Assembly (NCBI GenBank): GCA_965153355.1
Contig: OZ231126.1
Location: 96,038,001-96,102,000, forward strand
Reading direction: 5' to 3'
From: Flaccisagitta enflata
Taxonomy: Eukaryota > Chaetognatha > Sagittoidea > Aphragmophora
Length of the DNA: 64,000 bases
Positions within the stretch are counted from its first letter, which is position 1. Every line of letters starts with the position of its first letter. The position numbers and the translations under genes are program-made. The notes beneath the pieces are model-generated. The model was not told the DNA's origin and searched no databases. It saw only the letters and a program-made list of their open reading frames with translations. Below are positions 25,450-36,639 of this stretch, piece after piece.

Positions 25450-25722
25450 AAATTGGCCCTCACTGGGATTTGGGCCTGGAGGCTAGGATTTGGGCCTGGA
25501 GGCTAGGATTTGGGCCTGGAGGCTGAGAGTTGGGCCTGGAGGCTAAGATTTGGGCACTCTGGCTGAAATTTGAGCCTGGAGGCTTGGCATTGGGCTTTCA
25601 AACTTGGATTTGGGCCATGAGGCAGGGTTTTGGGCTTGAGGTGGGGGGGGTGTGAAGAAGAAGGAGAAATTTCCCCTGTGCGAAAGTGTAGGTCATTGGC
25701 CCTTTTGGAGCCGCTACCCAAA
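25450..25722. repeat. family B subtype II copy, array plus right end
   Basis: Array of GATTTGGGCCTGGAGGCTAG units (about 20 bp), a G-run, GAGAAATTTCCCCTGTGCGA, AAGTGTAGGTCATTGGCCC and GGAGCCGCTACCC. This subtype has CTGTGNGAAAG.TAGGTCAT in place of the GTCCTGTAGGAC hairpin. Confidence 0.75.
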
Positions 25723-25730
25723 AAAAAAAA

Positions 25731-26222
25731 ACTAGTTATCCAAGGATCACACATGGTCAGCGGTACCCGATGCCATGCTTGGAGTGATCAAGTGAAGTAG
25801 TAGAGTGAGAGCAGGGCAGCGGCAGCGGCAGGGATGATGTTCTGTAGGACAAATGGGGGAATTTCCAGACGTCCTGAGGGGGATTATATCAGGCCTAAGA
25901 GGTAATTGAAGCGGGATATGAGGTGTGGGGGAAGATTTTATGACTGAAGATTAGATTTGAGGTCTTTGGGGCAGATTTGAGGCCTGGTGGGCTGATTTGA
26001 GGCCTGGAACGCTCATTTGAAGAGAGCTGATTTGAGGCCTGGAGAGCTGATTTTAGGGCAAATAGGGCCTTAATCAGGCCTGAGAGTGAGGATTTGAGGC
26101 CTCGACGGCCAATGGGGGGGGGACGGAAGGACGGATGGACGGACGGATGGACGGACGGATGGATGGATGTCTGGAAATTCCCCTGTGTCCTACAGGACAT
26201 CGGCCCTTTGGGGCCACTACCC
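25731..26222. repeat. family B subtype I, full copy
   Basis: ACTAGTTATCCAAGGATCAC end, GGTCAGCGGTACCCGATGCC, a small GCAGCG triplication, GATGTTCTGTAGGACA, an array of TGAGGCCTGG..GCTGATT units, a G-run with GGAC/GGAT tetranucleotides (about 26110-26170), then TGTCTGGAAATTCCCCTGTG, TCCTACAGGACATCGGCCC and GGGGCCACTACCC. Immediately abuts the subtype II copy at 25450-25722. Confidence 0.85.
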
Positions 26223-26267
26223 AAAAACAAAAAAAAAAACAAAAAAACAAGACAATATAGATTAAAA

Positions 26268-26407
26268 ACAACATGGTTTACACGGATTACCAGTCGTGGT
26301 AGGGTGGACAGGGGCAGTATGGCTCAAAAAGTTACTGATGGATGGATGGATGGACTGGCAGACTGACCAACAAAGCAAGCTGTAGAGTCACGTGTTTGCG
26401 ACTAAAA
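26268..26407 (+). repeat. family A element, short copy
   Basis: ACAACATGGTTTACACGGAT start, AGTCGTGGTAGGGTGGAC block, GGAT tract, AAAGCAAGCTGTAG and AGTCACGTGTTTGCGACT hairpin followed by AAAA. Confidence 0.85.
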
Positions 26408-26796
26408 TTAGACCAACTAACAATAGATCATGGCCGTGGCGAAGTTCCACCCGTATTGAAAATTAGGGAACAGCTTTTGAGTTTCTCCATCATCTAAATA
26501 ACGAAATCCTAAAACTTGTTTTCTCCAAAACTTTTATTTAAGAGAAGTTTAATGATTGTTGAAGAGTTTGTAAGCGGGACAATGGAAGCATCCTTCTCAT
26601 AAGCCGTTGGAAGATCCAGCGTGTTTCAGAATGTGACTGCATTTAAAGATGCGAAAATGATTAGTTTGTGAGGAGTGTCTCTGATTTCCACCGGTTTTTT
26701 AAAAGAGGGCAGAACCATCGCAGACAGACAAGCAGACAGAAGGACCAATATTGTCCATAAATCAATGAAAATAACTGTCAAGTAACTTTTTTTCTT
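26408..26796. other. unassigned spacer
   Basis: No gene or repeat recognised apart from a CAGACAGACAAGCAGACAGA word at about 26720. Confidence 0.4.
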
Positions 26797-27072
26797 TTTA
26801 AATGCGTCCGTCAGGAACGCATCTCTATAAGAGGGTCTGTCCCTCTGTCGGACCGTCCGTCAGTCCATCCGTCAGTTACGCCTGTGCAAAAACCGCGTTT
26901 CTCGGCTGTTTTTGGCCACGGTGAGATCCTACACTGAAACAATTGATCAACAAACATGTTCTGAGAGTTTTTTCACCCGTCTGTTTGTCCATCTGTCACT
27001 CCATACATATGTCACATGATCAATAAACGCTCAGACACAGCCTGGACGCATCGTTGCCCGGTCGGGTTTGTT
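26797..27072 (-). repeat. family A element, variant A2
   Basis: Opens TTTAAATGCGTCCGTCAGGA ACGCATCT, then GTCC/GTCG/GTCT tract, and closes CCTGGACGCATCGTTGCCCG with GGTCGGGTTTG. The hairpin and the far end share ACGCATC, as in the other A2 copy at 5643-6030. Confidence 0.82.
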
Positions 27073-27099
27073 GAATCTACGTACAGTTATAGTACTGAC

Positions 27100-27145
27100 A
27101 CCAGTCTCCTCGGAGGCGTGGGTTCGAATCCCACCGCTGCCACCA
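27100..27145 (+). pseudogene. retroposed tRNA-Leu 3' half with CCA
   Basis: 46 bp matching the 3' half of a tRNA-Leu: ACCAG (3' arm of the anticodon stem), variable arm TCTCCTCGGAGG, T-arm GTGGGTTCGAATCCCAC, acceptor 3' strand CGCTGCC plus discriminator A, and a CCA that nuclear tRNA genes normally lack. AGTACTGAC flanks it on both sides (27091-27099 and 27146-27154), a 9-bp target duplication. The 5' half (acceptor 5' strand, D-arm, anticodon) is absent, so this is not a tRNA gene but a reverse-transcribed, inserted processed tRNA half without a poly(A) tail. Confidence 0.85.
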
Positions 27146-27154
27146 AGTACTGAC

Positions 27155-28240
27155 CTGATCTGGAATTTCTAATTCCTATCTAAATTAGTGAATTTATGCG
27201 CTAATTTCTAGCTAGGACGCAGTGTACGGGAAGAAGAAATTTCAAGCGTCATTCCAATTTTTTAGATATTTCTTATATCATTTTTATAAAAAAAAATGTA
27301 TTTAAAAAACATTTTTTAAAAGTTAAACAATAAATTTTTGCATGGACAATCTCTGACATACACATTTGATGTACATAATGTATTGAAATAGAGTAGAAAA
27401 AAGAAGATTTTTTATAGAAAATTATATTTTATCATCTCACTGCTATTAAGTGAAATTATATCATTGCATGGAGATAAAGAAATTTGCATTTTCAAAAACA
27501 TGGCTTCTTTATAAAAATGTATAAAAAAAAGGCCATGTTCTTAGAAATGCAAAATTGTCTTTACTAAGGCCGTGATATAATTTCACCCAATAATGTTTTA
27601 AAATTTTGTTCACTATTTTTTTAAGGAATTCAAACATTCAATTTCAGTTACTGATTGTTATGAAACTAAAGTCAGTAATCTGGGTTTAAAAACATTGTCA
27701 AAATACCTTATACATTATATCAAAAATATTTAACTGAAATCACAATAATATTTTTAGATTATAAATCTATATCACAAATAAAAAGTAATATGAAACCAAA
27801 ATTTCCTGTTCCTGTACACCATTACCTAGAAGACGGAGGTTCGAGAGAACGTACGCAGTCTTTGCAGCCAAAAATGAGAATGACAGTCGTCAGAATCGAA
27901 TTCCTCTCCTCGCCTTCCAGGCGGAAGCTAAGGCTTGGTTATTTTGGTATAAAATGAACCTTGACCAGACGATATTATTAATATCGCGATTTCTATGAAT
28001 TCTCTGTCGCCTTTGCTTCCGTCTGTCTCCTCTACTGTCCTCTGTCTATCACGACTTTATTTCTACGCGTCTGTTATTACAGGTGGCAGTTTAAGCGAGT
28101 TCAAACCAGAACATCTTTTCTTGGTACAGTCTATTTATAACTATCATCAATTCTAAACATACGAAACAAGTTCCTGAGAGCAACGTCGCTTTCATGAAAA
28201 GTTAAACGTGAGTATCTAGTACTTTCAAATTTATAGATAA
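27155..28240. other. unassigned AT-rich DNA with a small fold-back
   Basis: Mostly AT-rich with no coding region. It contains an inverted repeat at about 27445-27594: GTGAAATTATATCATTGCAT on the left versus GTGAAATTATATCACGGCCT reversed on the right, continuing through TTTGCATTT..AAAACATGGC. This is likely a 150-bp palindromic MITE. The remainder to 28240 shows nothing I recognise. Confidence 0.5.
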
Positions 28241-28447
28241 AAACAAGGCCGGATACACGGCTGCGGAAGTCGCGTGCGTGTGGGCAAGGGCCATATTTGA
28301 GATCACCAAACCATTTGGGCAATAGCAGTGAGGTCAAAGAAATAGAATCATAAAAAAAAGTAAAGTGTGACCGACCGATCGACCGACCAACCAACCGACT
28401 GACCGACGGACAAAGTGGGTTGTAGAGTCGCGTGCACGCGACTAAAA
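28241..28447 (+). repeat. family A element, reference full copy
   Basis: Order of blocks: AACAAGGCCGGATACACGG, GAAGTCGCGTGCGTGTGGGC, ATTTGAGATCACCAAACCAT, GGGCAATAGCAGTGAGGTC, an A-run with AAAGTAAAGTGTGACC, a GACC/AACC/GACG tract, AAAGTGGGTTGTAG, hairpin AGTCGCGTGCACGCGACT and AAAA. It encodes no protein and has no obvious terminal direct repeats. The distal AGTCGCGTGC word is repeated as the left arm of the hairpin, so its right arm is an inverted copy of the distal end. This layout (end repeat, tetranucleotide core, terminal hairpin) is the one reported for Helentron-associated HINE/mini-me and Pearl-type elements; the assignment is by architecture only. Confidence 0.93.
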
Positions 28448-28674
28448 CCATATAAGAAATAGTTGGTAAGGATGGATGTAGCGATGAGGAACTCGTTTAA
28501 AAAGATTATATGATGATTTTATGGATAAATGTATAGACAAACATTTAAGAAAAGATTATGGAAAGTATATACATGAGGAGCAATGAGTTACTCGTCGATG
28601 TTGGCTTTCTCAAGCACGATAAAAAGTCAAAATTTGCACAACCAAAGAAATCTATCTGGCCTTGAAATCCTTTA

Positions 28675-29260
28675 AGGGCAGCGGCCCCAAAATCAAATTC
28701 TTCTTCTTCTTCTTCTTCTTCTTCTTCTTCTTCTTCTTCTTCTTCTTCTTCTTCTTCTTCTTCTTCTTCTTCTTCTTCTTCTTCCTTTTCTTCGTCTTGG
28801 ATCTTCCTCTCTTCTCCGTCTTTGTCTTCTTCTTCCCAATCTCCCTCTTCTATTTCTTCTCTTCTTCTTCTTCTTCTTCTTCTTCTTCTCCTTCTTCTTC
28901 TTCTTCTTCTTCTTCTTCTTCTTCTTCTTCTTCTTCTTCTTCTTCTTCTTCTTCTTCCTTTTCTTCTTTTTTTTTCTTTTTCTTTTTTTTTCTTTTTCAT
29001 TTTCTTCTTCTTCTTCTTCTTCTTCTTCTTCTTCTTCTTCTTCTTCTTCTTCTTCTTCTTCTTCTTCTTCTTCTTCTTCTTCTTCTTCTTCTTCTTCTTC
29101 TTCTTTTTCTCCTTCTTCTTCTTCTTCTTCTTCTTCTTCTTCTTCTTCTTCTTCTTCTTCATTGATCCTCCTCTTCATTGATCTTCTTCTTCATTGATCT
29201 TCTTCTTCTTCCTCTTTCTTTTTCTTTTTCTCGACAGGGGGGCCCAATCTCAAGTCTGTT
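28675..29260. repeat. family B end joined to (TTC)n compound microsatellite
   Basis: AAGGGCAGCGGCCCCAAAAT (28676 on) is a bare family B left end. It runs straight into about 560 bp of TTC with CTC, TTT and TTCATTGATC interruptions. Frames here read poly-E/K/R or poly-S/L/F and are not genes. Confidence 0.93.
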
Positions 29261-29500
29261 TAGACAGTCGTGAGGACAGCTACTTTTGTATTGTATCCAA
29301 TACTGTATTTCAGCGTCCACATGGTCATTACCGACCATCATGCCCGATGTACCCCAAACCCTGAGTGCCATTGTAAGTTTTTACTATCCAGTTTATCGTT
29401 CTCGCTAATCTGTACTTTCTTCACTGAGGCGACTCTCTGTTTCAAAAGGTCTCGGGAAACAGCTTGAAGCTATTTTTGTGTGGATGTGTGTGTTTGTGTT

Positions 29501-29751
<251 letters not shown>

Positions 29752-29838
29752 TAGGCTCACGTAGTCTTCCTTTGATCATCTTAGACTTGGCGCGATCCTA
29801 CTTAAGCGTCATCACGATGTTGACCTTCTTCCTCTGAG

Positions 29839-29881
<43 letters not shown>

Positions 29882-29978
29882 GAGACAGAGAGAGAGACAG
29901 AGGGACAGAGGGACAGAGAGACAGTGACAGACAGGCAGGCATATAAAAAAAGAGAGACACACAGTCAATAGAGACATA

Positions 29979-30135
29979 GGGTGCGTCTGCATTCACCATC
30001 TTATTTAGACATTTTATCTGGATATCAATATCCGGATATTCTACATTGTGAATTTACAAGATTTACTACATGAAATATCCGGATATCAATATCCAAATGA
30101 AATATCCAAATAAGATGGTGAGTGCAGACGCAGCC
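29979..30135. mobile_element. palindromic MITE, 157 bp
   Basis: Left GGGTGCGTCTGCATTCACCA and right (reversed) GGCTGCGTCTGCACTCACCA, continuing inward through CTTATTT.GA.ATTT and TGGATAT.AATATCCGGATAT so that almost the whole element is self-complementary. TA lies outside on each side (29977-29978, 30136-30137). It sits in GA/GACA-type simple sequence. The TA duplication suggests Tc1/mariner, though the GG start is not diagnostic. Confidence 0.8.
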
Positions 30136-30169
30136 TAAGTTGAGGCATATAGAAAAAGAGAGACACAGC

Positions 30170-30650
<481 letters not shown>

Positions 30651-30809
30651 AATAGAATGAACGAACTATAGGAGTCTTGATAGTAAAGAAAAGTGAAGAA
30701 TGAAATTTCGTCGTTGCCGAGAGAAAAAAGAGTAGAGGAAAGCCCAACGGGACAACTGCAATGAAGAATACCATCAGGGATACGAGTAGATGTTCAAATA
30801 CATGTATTC

Positions 30810-31141
30810 ATCTGTCCATTCATTCATTCATTCATTCATTCATTCATTCATTCATTCATTCATTCATTTATTCATTCAATCATTCATTCATTCATTCATT
30901 CATTCATTCATTCATTCATTTATTCATTCATTCATTCATTCATTCATTCATTCATTGATCCATTCATTCATTCAGTCAGTCAGTCATTCATTCATTCAGT
31001 CATTCATTCATCCATCCATTCTTTCATTCATTCATTCATTCATTCATTCATCTATTCATTCATTCATTCATTCATTCATTCATTCATTCATTCATTCATT
31101 CATTCATTCATTCATTCATTCATTCATTCATTCATTCATTA
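30810..31141. repeat. (ATTC)n microsatellite
   Basis: About 330 bp of ATTC with scattered GTCA, TCC and TTTA variants. Confidence 0.97.
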
Positions 31142-31448
31142 CTCGCGTGCCTCTCCTGCCATTGGATCACGTTTCCAAACCGATGTATTGGTTATATGAA
31201 AGTTTGAATGTATGTAACATAAATCAATGGGGCTTGACTTTATGGAAATTTGTGAATCTTCCAAACATGTCTCAAAAAGCTGCTCATTTCTATCCTTTGT
31301 CGTTGAATTAGTCGAGGGAATCCCATGTGATTTACGAAAGCGCGGGAAATGATGAATCAAGGTAACTGCAAATGACGTGTTTAGACATAAATTTCCATCA
31401 GTTTTTAGATGATCTTTCATCACTCTTCTCTAAAGCAACGAGAACGAA
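31142..31448. other. unassigned spacer
   Basis: No gene, terminal repeat or RNA recognised in about 300 bp of mixed composition. Confidence 0.4.
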
Positions 31449-31505
31449 AAAAAGGCCGGATACATGGCTACCCTAGTCGCGTGCGAGTGGGCAGGAGCAA
31501 TGCTA

Positions 31506-32109
31506 CTATCTAGAGCAAAAGTATGGCAACACCATGAGACTTTATTTATCTATTCTATAAATGATATATAATGTGATTCAAAAAAAATGTTCAATACTTG
31601 GTGTTCCCTCCCTGGGCATCAATGACCACCTCAATAAGCCTCAGCATGTATTTGTAAAGAGATTTTAGGTAAGTTAGCAAGATATACCTTTTGACTTTAA
31701 GAGAGATTCTGTTAAGCCATGCCATGCAACAAAAGTCATATGTCCTTTGCTTACTAGCAGCTTGGTTTAAGACTAAAGCAGGGGTTAAGATTTGGGCTGT
31801 CCCCCAGCCAACCACCAAAAAGTTTAACACTGTGTTTCGTGTGCCATTGCTTCTTTGTATCAACGCAATGAGTCAGAGTGCTATATCTCAACAATTAACT
31901 ATCAGAAATTTTTTTGCCATTTTTGATATGGAGGAGCAATCTTGTTTTGTCTGTCATTTTTGAATGCTTTGACTTAGATGAATGCGGTTTGCGTCATTAG
32001 ATCAGAAATTTGATCTAGTTTCAGAATCTCACTGATTTTTATATGGATTTTTTATTCTAAGCAGAGATATTGCTCACAACATCTGTTGCCATACTTTTGC
32101 TCTAGATAG
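31506..32109. mobile_element. deleted Tc1/mariner transposon, 604 bp
   Basis: Perfect 26-bp terminal inverted repeats (31506-31531 and 32084-32109) start CTATCTAGAGCAAAAGTATG. TA target duplications lie at 31504-31505 and 32110-32111, confirmed by comparing the interrupted family A copy with an empty one (GCAGTGCTGGAGAAGG at 34196). The minus strand retains the C-terminal tail of a transposase next to the left end; the rest of the gene is deleted. Confidence 0.93.
31591..31863 (-). pseudogene. Tc1/mariner transposase, C-terminal remnant
   Basis: 90-residue frame whose last 17 residues, LRLIEVVIDAQGGNTKY, match the typical end of Tc1/IS630-type transposases (a basic/hydrophobic helix followed by ID-A-x-G-G-x-T-K-Y). 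Upstream LLTYLKSLYKYM also fits that region. The catalytic DDE core is gone and the upstream part of the frame is not recognisable as transposase, so only a short tail survives. It cannot encode active enzyme; mobilisation would need a source copy elsewhere. Confidence 0.75.
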
Positions 32110-32331
32110 TAGAGAAGGTCACTAGGGCATCTGGGCAGGAGCCCTATGCCCCTATGCCCCTATGCTCAAAAAGCTCAAAAACGCCGACCCACCGACCGAC
32201 CAACCGACCGACCCACCGACCAACCAACCGACATCGCGGGTGTAGAGTCGCGCAGCAAGCGACTAAAAAGACGTCACCAACGGACAGTGACCCATTGCAG
32301 TACTCGATCGTTCTTTTAGTACTTTTAGTAC

Positions 32332-32503
32332 CTTTAGTCGCAGACACACGACTCTACACCTTGCCGTGTCAGTCGGTCCGTCGGTCTGTCCGTCCGTCCG
32401 TCCGTCCGTCCGTCCCATAACATTTTTGAATTGCGAGCGTTTTTTGCATTACTGCTCATGCGCAACCGTCCGCGTCTGGATTGCCATGTATCCGGCCTTG
32501 TTC
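32332..32503 (-). repeat. family A element, GAATTGC subtype
   Basis: CTTTAGTCGCAGACACACGACT hairpin, GTCG/GTCC tract, then CATAACATTTTTGAATTGCG, GCATTACTGCTCATGCGCAA, CCGTCCGCGTCTGGATTGCC and ATGTATCCGGCCTTGTTC. Its hairpin end faces the hairpin end of the copy at 31449-32269, a tail-to-tail pair about 60 bp apart. Confidence 0.9.
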
Positions 32504-32836
32504 TTTTAACAGGTCTCACAAAATTAGACGGAAAAGTAAAATGATCAATATAGATAGTAAAAATGCCCTCAGCATGATGAAATTTGACATGGAGATAGCT
32601 AAGACGTAGCAAAGCGATGTTGGCGACTTTCCTGGATGTAGGGCGTGATGGAGGGTGTTCTACCAAAAGTGAGGTGTCAGATTATTGCTGATTTTAACGG
32701 AAAAATGCAGCAAAGTGGAAAACGTTTACCGTCTGTCATTTTAAGAAGATGGAATGCAAAAAATCGCCATTTATCCTGTAATGCAAGACATGAGAGGGTG
32801 CTTGGGAGTTGGGAGTTGGGGGTTGGGAATATGTGT
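32504..32836. other. unassigned spacer
   Basis: Mixed-composition DNA ending in GGGAGTTGGGAGTTGGGGGT before the GT run. No gene recognised. Confidence 0.4.
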
Positions 32837-33012
<176 letters not shown>

Positions 33013-33282
33013 GCTCGTTCTTTCCACTAATTCTAGAAATGATAGAATGAAATCAAAGGAAGAAGTGAAAAGCAAGAGGGACAGAGGGAGACAGACAGAT
33101 AAAGTGAGAAGAAAAAGAAGAGAAGAGAAGAGATGAAAAATGAAAGGGAAAAAAATATCTCAATGATACCAATTACAACAATAGAACGGAAGAATGAAAT
33201 ACAAAATGTAGCATTAGTAAGCAGTGCTTATTCAGCTCTTTATGGCTGAGCACAATAAAACATTATCTCAACTCGGTTATTC

Positions 33283-33478
33283 TCAGTTGCGGACACGCAA
33301 CTGTAAAAGTGACTTTGTTCCTCGGTAAGTCCGTTGGTGTGCACAAGTCGAAAAGTGGAAAAACGAGCATTTTGACGCTTTAAGTGTGTGTGTAAGTGGG
33401 GCATGGGGTGAGAATAGGGGTTTGACGCCCCTGCCCACCCGTCAACAACGATATCATGACCCCGCGTCACTTGTTTTT
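33283..33478 (-). repeat. family A element, variant A5
   Basis: Hairpin AGTTGCGGACACGCAACT, short GTCC remnant, GTGCACAAGTCGAAAAGTGG, AAAACGAGCATTTTGACGC, CCCCTGCCCACCCGTCAACA and CCCCGCGTCACTTG end. The hairpin arm GTTG is echoed (reversed) in the distal CAACAACG word. Confidence 0.8.
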
Positions 33479-33557
33479 GTCGACTTAAACTTGCAACAAC
33501 TTAACTAGCGATGGGTCAAAAGGTCTGATAATAAGTGCTGAATTTCATCTTCTTCTT

Positions 33558-34143
33558 GTCGGGAAAAAAGTCGAAGTCAGTCTTCGACTTTTTGACATAT
33601 TCGAGAGAAACAGGGTTTTCATTTTCTTATGCGGAAGTTGGGGATCTCCACCGACCGAATGAGGCCTCCAATGAAATTAATAGGGTAAGTAAATTTGATT
33701 ATTCTCTTTCATTTGGCGCCAAGCAGAATGCTCTATGGTAAATATTTTTCGCGTTATGAATTTTCAAAGATTTATTTACGAAAAATTCAAACTGAATTTT
33801 TTTTTATTTTTATGATTTTCATTAGGATAATAAAGCGGTGTATTTAAGTTTGTTTGAGCATGCAAATACAAGAAAACATGTTTAAGAGCAAATCTGCTCA
33901 TCTGTGAGGGTGTTTTTGAGCATTTTAGCTCATTTAGCTCAGTCTGTTTTCTGATTTAAAATGCAATAAATGAGTAAATGTTTTGATATATGTTTGAGCA
34001 TGCAAATACAAGAAAGCATGTCAGTGAGCAGGGTTGTTTATCTGTATGGGTGTTTTTGAGTATTTTAGCTCATCTAGCTCATTTAGCTCAATTTTTTCTC
34101 TGATTTTGGCTCAGTCTTTTTTCTGAATTTGAATGGGACAGAT
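33558..34143 (+). repeat. family C element, copy 1
   Basis: Begins with the hairpin AAAGTCGAAG-TCAGT-CTTCGACTTT. Then TTGACATATTCGAGAGAAAC, GGGTTTTCATTTTCTTATG, CCTCCAATGAAATTAATAGG, CTCTTTCATTTGGCGCCAAG and TATTTTTCGCG. From about 33835 come two tandem units of roughly 135 bp with GAGCATGCAAATACAAGAAA, GCTCATCTGT and AGCTCATTTAGCTCA. No protein is encoded. Truncated on the right by the family A copy at 34144. Confidence 0.85.
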
Positions 34144-34351
34144 AACAAGGCCGGATGGATACACGGCTACCCTAGTTGTGTGCTAGTGGGCAGGAGCAGT
34201 GCTGGAGAAGGCCATGAGGGCAACTGGGCAGGAGCTGTTTGCTCAAAAAGCTAAAAAATGACGAAAAAGTAAAAAGAGGACCGACCAACCGACTAATCAA
34301 CCGACGGACCAACATAGCGGGGTGTAGAGTTGTGTAGCACGCGACTAAAAA
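34144..34351 (+). repeat. family A element with AGTTGTG at both ends
   Basis: Full copy inserted in family C. The distal block reads AGTTGTGTGCTAGTGGGC and the hairpin left arm AGTTGTGTAGCACGCGACT. Both ends carry the same two transitions relative to AGTCGCG, although the hairpin right arm keeps CGCGACT. Confidence 0.92.
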
Positions 34352-34383
34352 GCTTATTTAGCCTAACTAGGTTAATCTCTTTT

Positions 34384-34923
34384 AATCGAAGTAAGTCTTT
34401 GACTTTTTGACATATTCGAGAGAAACAGGGTTTTCATTTTGTTATTAGGAAGTTGAGGGTCTCTTCCGGCTGATTGAGGCCTCCAATGAAATTGATAGGG
34501 TAAGTAAATTTGATAATTCTCTTTCATTTGGCACCAAGCAGAATTCTCTACGACAAATATTTTTCGCGCTATGATTTTTTAAAGATTTATTTACGAATAA
34601 TTCAAATTGATTTTTTTTCAATTTTTTATGATTTTATGTAGGATCAATAAAAAAGTGTATCTATATTTGTTTGAACATGCAAATACAAGAAAACATGTTT
34701 ATGAGCATAGCTGCTCATCTGTGAAGGTGTTTTTTAGTATTCTAGCTCATCTAGCTCATTTAGCTCATTTAGCATTTAAATCGATAAATAAAGAAATGAT
34801 TTTAATCATTTCCGGGCATGCAAATACAAGAAAGCATGTCCTCAAGCATACCTTTCATCTTTGTAAGTGATTTGGAGTATTTTTAGCTCATTTAGCTCAT
34901 TCAGCTCACACTTATTTTTCTTT
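34384..34923 (+). repeat. family C element, copy 2
   Basis: ATCGAAGTAAGTCTTTGACT start (hairpin partly decayed), then the same order of blocks as copy 1 with two tandem units of ATGCAAATACAAGAAA and AGCTCATTTAGCTCA words. Confidence 0.85.
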
Positions 34924-36029
34924 TATCGGGAAAAAACTTTTTGACATATTCAAGAGAAACAGGGTTTTCATTTTCTTATGGGGAAGTTGGGGATTAGGGC
35001 CAACAGTTTTTGCATCAAATCAATTGAACACCCCAGCCTGCAGCTTTTTTAAACAGACTATGTCTATACTGTTGAAAACTACTCGCTATATGACTTTTCT
35101 CCGTGATTTAGAGGTGCCAGATTTGATATTTTGATCATAACTTGATGGTGGTTGTGGTAAAAATGTCAAATTTAGGTCATTTTGGCCGCCAAATTGGGCC
35201 ACTTAGCCTTAGAAATCAAACCTAAAATCCATGAGATTATAAAACTAGAGCTCAAGATCTCACTAGTGGTGCAATCCGCATGTTTCTATCATTTTTCGTT
35301 TAGATTTGAGAGCATTTCAAAGATGAAAGGGTTTGAAGGGAAAATTGCGGCTTCAATTTCAGTGGCAATTTTGACATTTTCCACAAATTTCAATATTTCG
35401 CGGCTTTGGATGGACCAATCTGCATAAAATTGGTGATCAAATTGAAGAGTTTTTCCTGTTCTAGCTGATGGTAAAAAAATTTTTGATCGATATTCCCCCA
35501 AAAAATTTTTAGAGACTGTAGAAGCAGGTGCAAAAAAGTCGATTTTTTTGCAAATTGGTCAATTTTGGATGAAAAATTAGGCCACTTCCAATTTATAAAA
35601 AGACTTAAAATCCATGAGCAAAATCAAGTACTGTCCAGGAGCTAACCAGTGGCGATATCGGCGTGTCAATATGTTTTTGCATTAAGATTTTATAGAACTT
35701 CAAAGAACTAAGAGTATGTCAATGTAACAATTTTTGGGTATTTTAATCTTTGAAGTTCTATAAAATCTAAATGCAAAAACATATTGACGCGCCGATTGCA
35801 CCACTACTTAGCTCCTGAGCAGTACTTTATTTTGCTCATGGATTTTAAGTCTTTTTAAGAATTGGAAGTGGCCTAATTTTTACTCTACAACCCGCTCCGT
35901 CGGTCGGTCGGTTGGTCGGTCGGTCGGTCGGTCCGTAACACTTAGCTTTTTTTTGTCTTTTTGGGTCGTCTGGAGTTATTTTGAGTCATTTTTTTGTTGT
36001 TTTTGGGAATTATTGGTTTCTTTTAGTCA

Positions 36030-36395
36030 TTTTTGGTTATTTTTGGTCAGTTTTGGTCATTTTGGTCATTTTGGTCATTTTGGTCATTTTGGTCATTTTG
36101 GTCCTTTTTGATCATTTTTGGTAATTTTTGGTAATTTCTAGTAATTTTTGGTCATTTTTGGTCATTTTTGGTCATCTTTGGTCATTTTTGGTCATTTTTG
36201 GTCATTTTTGGTCATTTTTGGTCATTTTTGGCCATTTTGGTCATTTTGGTCATTTTGGTCATTTTTGGTCATTTTTGGTCATTTTTGGTTATTTTTGGTC
36301 ATTTTTGGTCATTTTTGGTCATTTTTGGTCATTTTTGGTCATTTTTGGTCCTTTTTGGTCCTTTTTGGTCATTTTTGGTCATTTTTGGTTAGAGT
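36030..36395. repeat. 10-bp minisatellite, GGTCATTTTT unit
   Basis: About 36 units of TTTTTGGTCA with some 9-bp and C/T variants. Frames reading LVIFGHFWSF are artefacts. Confidence 0.95.
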
Positions 36396-36630
36396 CTGCT
36401 GGTTAAAGTCTGCTGGTTTAAGTCTGATGGTTAAAGTCTGCTGGTTTAAATCTGCTGGTTTAAATCTGCTGGTTTAAGTCTGCTGGTTTAAATCTAATGG
36501 GTTAAGTCTGCTGGTTAAAGTCTGCTGGTTTAAATCTGCTGGATTAAGTCTGCTGGTTTAAATCTAATGGTTTAAGTCTGCTGATCTTATGGTTTAAGTC
36601 TGCTGGTTTAAGTCTGCTGGTTAAAATGAT
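36396..36630. repeat. 15-bp minisatellite, AAGTCTGCTGGTTTA unit
   Basis: About 16 units with AAA/AAG and GCT/GAT variants, directly following the 10-bp array. Confidence 0.92.
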
Positions 36631-36639
36631 ATTAAAGAA

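Larger units (their letters stand above)
31449..32269 (+). repeat. family A element split by a Tc1/mariner insertion
   Basis: AAAGGCCGGATACATGGCTA, AGTCGCGTGCGAGTGGGC and GGAGCAATGC lie left of the insertion. GAGAAGGTCACTAGGGCATC, CTCAAAAAGCTCAAAAACGC, a CGACC/CAACC tract and the hairpin AGTCGCGCAGCAAGCGACT follow it. Without the insertion (31506-32109) and one TA, the copy reads like 39644-39818. CCCTATG is tripled at about 32142-32163. Confidence 0.92.

Noticed and set aside
27050-27145. Functional tRNA-Leu gene
   Set aside because: The 5' half with D-arm and anticodon is missing, CCA is encoded, and direct repeats flank the 46-bp segment.
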